A stretch of DNA of 64,000 nt, taken from NCBI GenBank assembly GCA_016647705.1, contig CM028328.1, positions 8,469,614-8,533,613 on the forward strand. Direction: 5' to 3'. This DNA is from Eucommia ulmoides (lineage: Eukaryota > Streptophyta > Magnoliopsida > Garryales > Eucommiaceae). Every line of letters starts with the position of its first letter. Positions within the stretch are counted from its first letter, which is position 1. A program made the translations under genes and the position numbers. The notes beneath the pieces were generated by a model. The model ran no database searches. It had not been told where the DNA came from and saw only the letters and a list, made by a program, of their open reading frames with translations. This document shows, piece by piece, positions 56,264 to 64,000 of the stretch.

Positions 56264-57611
56264 TCATACCTTATATTGACCTTTTGGATTTGGGATGGGT
56301 TGACTTGGAAAATTTGCTTTTTCTCTCCCTTCTACCGCAGGTGCTAGTTGACCCAATTGCATTTTAATTTTGAAGATGGATTGTTGGGTTAACTGCGTGA
56401 ATTGTTGTATGGTTTCTTCTAAAGATGGTTTTCTTGAAGGGTATGACGGATTAGAATGGTGAACGTTTTGGTTATGGGTGTTAACTTGAGGCCTTGATTC
56501 GTTCATTTCAGATTGATTCTATCTTGATGAGAAATTTGGATGGTTTCTCCAATTTGAATTATATGTGGAGGCAAATAGGCCATCAGATGATTTCTCATAA
56601 GAATGGAGTGCATTGGCCTATTCAAAATAGGCTTCTTGGAAAGTTGGCAATGAAGGACATGACTGAGTGGTGTGGGATGAATTTTGACATAAGGCACATA
56701 CCTAAGTTTTGCAATTCATGCTTTGGCTTGAGACTAATATGTCAACTTTCCTAGTCAAATTGGCTAAACTGGTTTTTACATCATTATCATCTCTCACCTC
56801 ATAAATTCCTCTTCTCTTCGGTGCATTGGATTTGACTCTAGAATCTAGACAGTTCCATTGTTGAGAGTTAACAGACAGTGTTTTAAGAGATTCCCAAGCT
56901 TCCTGCCCATGTAACTGCAAAAATTTTCCACCATGCATAGATTGTATCATTTGGTGATTTATTGGGGTTAAACAGTCATAGAAATACTTCACAGGCCTCC
57001 AGATTTCAAAACCGTAGTGGGGACACTTTAAAGTTATCATTAAATCTTTCCCAACATTCATAAAATTCTTAATCCTCTTTTTAGTAAAATTCAGATATTT
57101 CTCTCCTAAGGCGATCAGGTTTTGACATGGGGAAGAATTTTGATAGGAATTTCTTAACAAGTTGATCCCAAATGGTAATTGTTCTCAGGGGAAGAGTGTT
57201 CAACCAGACTTTTGCTTTATCTTTTAAAGAGAATGGAAAAAGTGTAAGTCGGACAGATTCATCAGACAATTTTTGGAATCGAAATGTGGAGCATATCTCG
57301 AGAAATTCCTTAACATGCATGTATGACTCTTCTCTTTCTAATCCATAAAAAGATGGCAAAAGTTGGATGATGGACAGTTTGAGCTCATAGTAGGAAGCAA
57401 TTATTTGTGGTAAAACTATACGGGAGAGAAAGTTGGCTGAAATGGGAGAAAAGTATTCAAGAAGAGTTTTCTCTGGTGCTAGTGGATTTTCAGGTCTTTC
57501 AGGGTTCTCAACATGTTCTCTCATTTTTATTAAAGTTTCACGTGCAATTCTACTTAAAGATAGTCTTTTCCTAACCAAGCGATTCTTTGAATCTCGCTCC
57601 CAAGCATACAT
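56264..57611 (-). pseudogene. Athila gag remnant
   Basis: The minus-strand frame from 57,611 reads PSFYGLEREESYMHVKEFLE, ICSTFRFQKLSDESVRLTLF, PFSLKDKAKVWLNTLP and SKFFPMSKPDRLRREISEFY, the capsid-like (retrotransposon gag) domain of Athila. A frame change near 57,100 leads to INHQMIQSMHGGKFLQLH and EAWESLKTLS, and further pieces extend to 56,264. Two or three frameshifts inactivate it. Confidence 0.85.
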
Positions 57612-57794
57612 AAAAAACCTATAACAAATTTTATAATAATTTTTTTAATTAATTTATTTTTATTTATTTTTTAATTAAAAAAATATGAACAATAAGGGTG
57701 GTGGTCTAGCCGTCCGATTCCAACAGTAAATAAAATAAATATAAACAATAAGGGTGGTGGTCTAGTCGTCCGATCCCAACAGTAAGTGTGGTGG

Positions 57795-60073
57795 TGTCAC
57801 AACCCGTCCCGGACACCCGTCATCCCGAGGCGGGCGTGATTACAACATGACATCACCAATATCCAAATAACCAAAATGAATGATAATATACACCTACTGT
57901 ATAATACAAACATCTACTATGGGGGACACACCTGTCCCAAAATGTTATTAACTAAAAGTATTTATCCATGAACCTTTCATAGGTTCGCCTTTAACAGCTC
58001 CTCTCAACCGCCTATATGACTCCATCACGTAGCTCTACCTAGTGCTAGTAGGGGACCGACTCCTAACTGCTGCACCTGCGAGTGTACTGCCTTCTTAGTA
58101 AAACATTTTTAAAATATTGATACATTCTACATATTTTCACAATTAAGTATGGATCAAGCATAAGCATATAAGCAATGAAAATAAAGTGATAGAGATAAGT
58201 TCCATCTAGTATAAAATCATACCAATCGTCATAATAAATAATATCAAATCAACCAATATACGTAAAACACCATATCTCAAGCACCAATCTCAAACACACA
58301 CCTCCAACACACACACACTAGCCAGCCCTAGTGATCGTTTTAACCTCATGATCGGGAGTTTGCAACGGTACCATACCATCCGTAGGATATGCCTTCCTAC
58401 GAACACCCATCACTTCGCCGAAGCGGATAATCACTGCACAGTATAAACGTCTAACATCACTCTGCCGATGCAGATAAACATCACTCCGCTGTAGCGGATA
58501 ACATCACTCCGCTGAAGCGGATAATCTCACTCTACCAAAACAGATAAATACTAGGGCATCGTCAAATCAACTACAGCATCATCAAATCACAGCTCAATAA
58601 ATATCGTCAAATCACCACATCTATCACTTTTCCTTAAAACCAACTTTTTAAGTCTAAAAGCATATTTCACACTTTTCTTTTTAGAGAAAACATCTGATTC
58701 TTTCAAAACTACTTTTCCACCATTTATTTTCCTTTTGAAAATCAGATATTTTTAGGAAAACAGATGTTTTCTATTTCCTTTTAAAAACACCGTCTGATTT
58801 TACCAATTTCAACAAAAATTCATTTTCAATTTCATATTGGAAACCATTGAAATCTCCCAAAAACCCAGTTTACCAACTCACCCAAATCCTGCTTGATCCA
58901 TATCATTTATAAATTCATACAATTTAAGTAAACACATATTTCATCATGTATATACATAGAAAAATAGTTTGGTAAGAAGACAGTACACTCACCTTGATAT
59001 CCGTTTTGCAGAACTGACACTAACCTCACTCTATCTGGACGCTAGTGCTTGCGAACCTAATAGCGGCAGAGTCCAAATTAATATCTTATCCAAAACATCC
59101 TAATCATGCAATGCAGACCCTATATTCCGAATTGTTACTAATTTTATGTACCACGTACTTAAAATTAATTAATCGTCACGAAATTATTATGATTTTAGGA
59201 TTTGTAACACTAACTAAAATTTAATCTAACGAGAATTAATAATCAGTTGAAATTTCACCTGTTTCCGAAATGTTTGGCGACCACGAGATGGGTTTTGGAT
59301 TTTCCTGGGGTGGTTTCTGCAATTTCCCCCTTTTTTTTTTCTTTTTTTTTTTTTTTTTTTTTTTTTTTTCCCGTCCTGGTTTTTCCCACCGGTTCTGTTT
59401 CCATTTTAGTTCACTTCCGGCTGTTCCTACACCAATCCCTCTCTCATCTCCGGCCACACGACCCCCACACCTGACGACGCACCTATCCACACCCTTGATG
59501 GCCGACACACACACACATACAAAACAGCGATACCTGCACCCACGGCGACGACGACACTATTCATCGACAACCATTGATGGCAGACAAGACGCACACAAAC
59601 CCACACACGATCGCCGTCATCCGAACACACACACACACAATCAAACACAGTACAGATACATACAATCCCAGGACATGCACATGCACACGATTACCTACAC
59701 ACACCCTCTGAGCGACGGCGACGATCCCACACCACCGACAATGAATCGAACACACACACACACCCTTGTAACCGGAACATACTGTTCGCCGGAGAACCCA
59801 CAATTGCCGGCTGATCAGAATAGGATCTCCTTCCACTAGCGATCATGAACATCCGACGACACCCTTCCGATCCTCCCCCCCCCCCTCTCTCTAGATTTTT
59901 TCTTGAAATTTTCTCAGATTTTCTCCCTTCCTCCATGATGTTCGTGCGGGGTATTAATATGCATGTAAGAAGTGGATGGATGGTTGATCTGGTCTTGCCA
60001 CGTCGCCAGTCTCTTCCTTCTTCTGTTTTGGTTCGTCGTTTGGCCGGCAAACATGTTCATACAACTGTATATG

Positions 60074-60118
<45 letters not shown>

Positions 60119-60436
60119 TTAAAAAAACTTTTATTTTATTACACTTGTATCCCCCTAACTTCTTTACATCTTTATTTAAGTCCAATGTACCATTTACCAA
60201 CTTCTTAAATTGCAATTTGAACCTTTACAATTTTTATTCTAGAATTCGACTGAAATTTGTGCATCTCAAATTTAGGATAAGTTCCCAAATTTGCAATTGG
60301 ATCCAATTATCATTTTATTTTATTTTTATCTATTTATTTATTTTATTTTATTATTATTATTATTTTTTCCCCTGAAATTTTCTAAATGCTCTCAATTGAA
60401 ATTAAAATGACGTACGAGCTAAATCGAGGTCTTACA
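57795..60436 (-). mobile_element. Solo LTR, copy 3 of the 2.6-kb family (2642 bp)
   Basis: Plus-strand TGTCACAACCCGTCCC to AAATCGAGGTCTTACA. It is flanked by GGTGG (57,790-57,794) and GGTGA (60,437-60,441), a duplication with one change, inside the Athila leader. It matches copy 1 (38,835-41,474) in length and sequence, reversed. It contains a hairpin minisatellite (58,395-58,550), an AT run (60,076-60,115) and a T-rich stretch (59,330-59,370). Confidence 0.88.
58395..58550 (-). repeat. Hairpin minisatellite in LTR copy 3
   Basis: About six units of 22-25 bp such as ATCACTCCGCTGAAGCGGAT, each with a TCCGCT-N-AGCGGA hairpin or a degenerate version (CTGCCGATGCAG). It lies at the same place as the arrays of copies 1 and 2, beside the conserved word GGTACCATACCATCCG. 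Confidence 0.75.
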
Positions 60437-60703
60437 GGTGATCTAACCGTCTGATCCCAATAGTGAATAAAAAAATTGATAAAAGAGGTTGGCGGTCTAG
60501 CTGTCCGATCTCGACAGTAAAAAAAAAAAAGGGGGGGGGGGGGGGGGGGAAGGGATGATGGTCTAGCCTTCCAATCTTGACAGAAAGTAAAGACAATAAT
60601 ATAAAAGTAGGTGGTCTAGCCTTCCTGTCCAACAGAAATAATAATAATAATAAAAAAAAATAAAAAAAATTAACTTTGACTTCAAAGTTTTCCATCACAA
60701 TTC

Positions 60704-60725
60704 CCCAGCAATGGCGCTAAAAACT
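60704..60725 (-). promoter_or_regulatory. Athila primer-binding site
   Basis: Minus-sense TTTAGCGCCATTGCTGGGGA, close to the TGGCGCCGTTGCCGGGGA type site of plant Tat/Athila elements, a few bases from the LTR end. Confidence 0.75.
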
Positions 60726-60728
60726 TGT

Positions 60729-62187
60729 TGTGACAAAACCTTGTTATGTCTCGTTCTAAAAATACTCGCAAGCGCACGAATCAAATGCATCAAATATTAA
60801 CGGAATCGAGGTTGATCTCACGAGGATTGTTCATAGGAAAACCTAAATCAATCCAATTTAATTTAAGTATAATCTAATTCAAGATGATTTTGATATTGTG
60901 ATTAAGAAATGGAAAACAAAATAAATAGTGAAATAAATAATTTAACTTGAATGAAAATGGAGAGATACTAAGACTTCAGAATCTACCGATGTATAATTAA
61001 TTCGTTTTTATTATTGTTTTGACTCCATATTTTTAGTGATAGCTTTAGAAATCAATCTTACTTTCCTCTTAAGATTTTAGAAATTAAATCTGATGTAAAT
61101 CTCAAGTTGGTTTTTCTTCACTTTAAAAATTATAATTCTTAAGTATTATACATATACAGTTTAATGGAAAATATATAATTAAAAAATATTTCTTGTTTTA
61201 CAATACGAATCCAAGTATTAAATAATTCATAATAATCAATAATAGATGATATTAAAGGTGAAATTATTTATTTAATTGAAATAAAAAAACTTAAATATTA
61301 CATTACAAATTGTTTGGAATCAATACAATACAATAACTTAATTAATTTGACATGGTTTCATCCTCAATCTTAGAACAAGAAAAATTAGAAATACATAGCA
61401 AAAGAAAGCAATACTGTAGTGAAAGTTCATCCTCCCAAGATTCCTTGGTGTCCAAAATAGCTTGGAAATTATCTAAGAATTGTGTGAAAATTTTTGTGTT
61501 TTGGTCCCAAGACTCTATGGATATTTATAGGTAACAAAATAGAGTTTAAGGGGTGAAAGTGGCTAAAAATTTGATGCAAGTGGGGGTGAAAACAACAGTC
61601 AAAACAGGCTGAAAAAAGCTGGAGGAATCAAAATGTCAAAGGGCCAAAGAAGAGGGGCTCCAAGTGGCCAAGTGGCAAAACCACTTGCATACAGCAGCCG
61701 CGCGCAATTTATGGTTGCCTTTATATGAAAGCCGAGTTTCAACTCGGAGGAAGCCGAGCCGATCTTTGCTTCGCTTTGTGTAGTTGGTCCAAGCCGCACA
61801 ATGCGCTGCTCTTTGGCTTGCCTGCTGTTTCGTCTTCTTTCGGCTTTTGTTCGGTTTGTCATTGTTTGCTTGTTTTTAATCTGATTCACTCTAACTCAGC
61901 GCCAAATTATTCGCTTTTCAAAAACATACAAAACCATATAGAATAATTCATTTTTTGATATTTTCTTTTGATCTAACGATTCATTCCAGTTTATTTGATT
62001 TTTGTTCGACTTTTGTTCGGATTCATGTGGTTTACTCATTTTTAATCCGATTTGCCTCATCTTAATGCCGTTTTTCTCCATTTTCATAAACATACAAAAA
62101 TAACTTTATTTATAATAATTTAAACTATTTGAACGATTAACAAACCTAAGTTTAGGAGCATAAAATCGCACAAATACGGTGCTATCA
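60729..62187 (-). mobile_element. Athila 5' LTR, 1459 bp
   Basis: Minus sense starts TGATAGCACCGTATTTGTGC, the typical Athila LTR start, and ends TTTTGTCACA. A minus-strand TATA box (CTATAAATAT) lies at 61,521-61,530. The first 250 bp on the plus strand recur at 25,296-25,545. The flank beyond is ATTTC; its partner would lie outside the truncated 3' end. Confidence 0.85.
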
Positions 62188-62475
62188 ATTTCAATAGTAT
62201 ATTTTGAGATAGATTTGGAGCCCCGGTTGAGGCGGTCAAGCCCAGAATTAGAGACGACAAGGCTTGGTGGTGATTTTAGTGGTATTGTGTTCGTCTTTGC
62301 AAGACGAAAATGGTGATGTGATGATTGTTGATACATGAGTGGTGATGAGGCCTATAGGAGCGACGAATATCTCGGGAGAAAAGAAAAAGCGGCGGCGGAA
62401 GCTTTGATAGGATTAGGGTTGCGAAAAAGAAATTTTAGGAAGAACAGGTTCATAAAAGATTTGTTTTTGATACCA
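62188..62475 (-). mobile_element. Leader of a copia-like element, cut by the Athila LTR
   Basis: Minus sense: directly after the small LTR comes TGGTATCAAAAACAAATC (62,458-62,475), a Met-tRNA-like primer site, then a short purine-rich leader and non-recognised coding-like sequence. The Athila LTR ends at 62,187, so it may have inserted here. Confidence 0.5.
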
Positions 62476-62640
62476 TGTTAAGATAATTGAGAAGGAGAAT
62501 ATGAATGATATATTGATTTATATGAAATGTATATATAATACAATGATATACAATAGTATTTATAGGAGAAGTGGAGAACCCTAGGATTAGGATTTTGATC
62601 TAATGGGCCAAGTGTGCCAAGCGCATATATTACATTAACA
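62476..62640 (-). mobile_element. Small LTR, 165 bp, with TATA box
   Basis: It starts TGTTAAGATAATTG and ends TTACATTAACA, with 6-bp inverted ends TGTTAA/TTAACA. A minus-strand CTATAAATA box lies at 62,557-62,565, and the primer site is next to its end at 62,475. Size and primer site suit a copia 5' LTR or a TRIM; the partner LTR is not visible. Confidence 0.65.
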
Positions 62641-64000
62641 ATTAATCTGTATTCCCCATCAATGGACAATCATATAGCCGTTTCTCCAACAGGGGGTACT
62701 CTTTGAAAGAAGTACGTGATGTTCCTTCACTCCACCACTGATGTGTACTGTTCTTCTTTTTAGCTATATCATGTGTTGACTAATATCCATTTACAATTTA
62801 TTAATTTTACTTCAAATTGCAAATTGCAATTGCAGGTTCGTATCGCAAATTGCAATGTCATATTCACTCCAAATTGTAGGTTTGTATTGAAAAAGTTACT
62901 TGTGTCTTAGATAGGCATTTGAATTCTTTTGGAATGAACTTACGACGTGTGGTGATGAGCCAAAATACAACTTCATAAACGGACATGCAACTTTTTCAGA
63001 ATGAACCTGCAATTTTTTTGAAACGAACCTGTAATTTGTTTGAATCTATGTATACATTCAAAAACCCTAAATATATTATAGTCAATCGTATAATTTATAT
63101 ATATATAATATATGTGTGTGTATATGTGTATATATATGTGTGTATATATATCAACTTGGGAATTTTCTCAAGGTTCCTAAAAAATCTAAAAAACAGCAAG
63201 GTTCCTAAAAATCCAAAAAATAATTTTCTAAAAAGTATTAAAAATATACACTTTTTTAAATAAAATAAATATCTTATGTGCGTTTCACTCATTTATTTCT
63301 TTTTGTAATATCTATTTAATTTTATTTTTCGGTAGAAATTTCACTAAATTTTATTTTTTATTCATAATATATAATTTTAAAAATACAACGAAATACCCCT
63401 AAAACCATTTCATAAATCTACTTTATAAATAAAGTTAAAATTCCCTAAAAAATATAAAACAAAAAAAAAATGTTATGAAATGAGACATTAAAAAACCGAA
63501 CCACCATCAAACAAACCATCAACTTACCACAATCTCATCAATAACTTCATTGAAAATCAAATGAAAAACCCAAATTCATTCATTTCAAAAATCAAAAAAT
63601 CAGGAAATCAAAAAATTTATTAAATTATCAAGTTGATTTCCACTAAAAAATAATCAAGTAGAAATCAAATAAAAATAATTAAAATGAAAAGTAACAAATT
63701 AGTTCGTTTCGTGATGATTTTTTCATAATTAAAAAAAAACATAAACATATATGAAAATACATCCAAACTCTTTAACATGAAACCCTGTCTTTAACCTCTA
63801 AATGATATTCTGCTCAATGAATGATTGGTCTCAATTTTATATCAAATTTTAACCCTTATCTTATATTTAGTAATAATACAATTTAATGTTTTATTGCAGA
63901 AACAAAATCCAAAAAAATAAAGGTGATGATTTGAAGGGCAAAAAAGAACCAAAATAGAGGAAAAAGAGGTCTGACTCGCAAAGTGAGCTAGTACGATCCA
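62641..64000. other. AT-rich, no gene seen
   Basis: Contains repeated short words GCAAATTGCAATTGCAGGTT and relatives (62,815-62,880), a TATATA/TGTGTG run (63,098-63,150) and A-rich stretches. No coding or element structure could be supported. Confidence 0.4.

Larger units (their letters stand above)
57690..60655 (-). repeat. Leader minisatellite of the Athila element, split by a solo LTR
   Basis: Units of GGTGGTCTAGCCGTCCGATC, then CCAACAGTAA plus an AT-rich spacer of variable length. Two full copies and one partial copy lie at 57,700-57,794, and about four copies at 60,437-60,645 (GGTGATCTAACCGTCTGATC and others). A G-run (about 18) and A-run lie between units near 60,520-60,549. The array lies between primer site and gag. 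Confidence 0.8.
53930..62187 (-). mobile_element. Athila-type Ty3/gypsy element, 3' truncated
   Basis: Minus-sense order: 5' LTR (60,729-62,187), primer site (about 60,704-60,725), leader with minisatellite (interrupted by a solo LTR at 57,795-60,436), gag (57,611-56,264), protease (about 55,840-55,107), reverse transcriptase (about 55,060-54,376) and RNase H (to about 53,940). Integrase and 3' LTR are missing. The gene order and the long gag with a DVGASVNLLP protease motif identify the Athila group. Frames are broken in several places. Confidence 0.85.

Noticed and set aside
59270-60375. Frames of 189 and 176 codons with His/Thr and Tyr/Ile repeats
   Set aside because: They read CA, TA and T runs inside solo LTR copy 3; an LTR is not expected to code and no domain is present.
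1-64000. tRNA, rRNA or snoRNA genes
   Set aside because: Met-tRNA-like words are all primer-binding sites next to LTRs; no cloverleaf or conserved rRNA segment was noticed, though a tRNA scan was not possible.

Overview
The window looks like nuclear DNA of a flowering plant, probably a eudicot. It is AT-rich, its genes have GT-AG introns, and it is packed with plant-type transposable elements: SIRE-like Ty1/copia, Athila and chromovirus-type Ty3/gypsy, LINE, CACTA, hAT, Helitron and TRIM. The species cannot be told from the sequence alone. Only two plausibly functional protein genes are visible; most of the rest is layered transposon debris.

Left part (1-18,200). A terminal-repeat retrotransposon in miniature (TRIM) precedes the 3' part of a STAT-like SH2-domain protein gene. 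Ten exons lie between 993 and 7105 and stay in frame for 607 codons; the 5' exons are outside the window. Its introns hold a hAT-type MITE with a perfect 8-bp duplication and a solo TRIM LTR. Next come LINE remnants (7.4-11.5 kb), a solo SIRE-like LTR with a perfect 5-bp duplication (11,571-13,872), a minus-strand PGG-domain membrane protein gene (15,211-15,882), a plant-mobile-domain (MAIN-like) pseudogene with several nonsense codons (16,190-17,461), and an unusual array of short hairpins built on AAACGCA/TGCGTTT.

Middle (18,200-29,600). There is a 756-bp solo LTR, weak remains of a DEAD-box helicase-like gene, the gag-integrase half of a copia element, an Athila LTR fragment, another hAT MITE, and the 3' LTR of a Tat/Athila-like gypsy element.

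Right part (29,600-64,000). This is a nest of retroelements. A SIRE-like copia element (minus strand) is broken by a gypsy solo LTR, a 3.66-kb CACTA element, a 2.64-kb solo LTR and a further LTR element with a Met-tRNA primer site. A 2.2-kb Helitron sits inside a minisatellite, and the repeat unit lets its empty site be reconstructed. A second and third copy of the 2.5-2.6 kb LTR family follow; the third lies inside the leader of an Athila-type element (53.9-62.2 kb, minus strand), itself next to a small copia-like LTR.

Insertion order can be read in several places from target-site duplications. The best candidates for something unusual are the LTR family whose copies carry different hairpin-forming minisatellites at the same internal site, the AAACGCA hairpin array, and the Helitron with possible captured exons. 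I found no RNA gene, CRISPR array or bacterial-type system.
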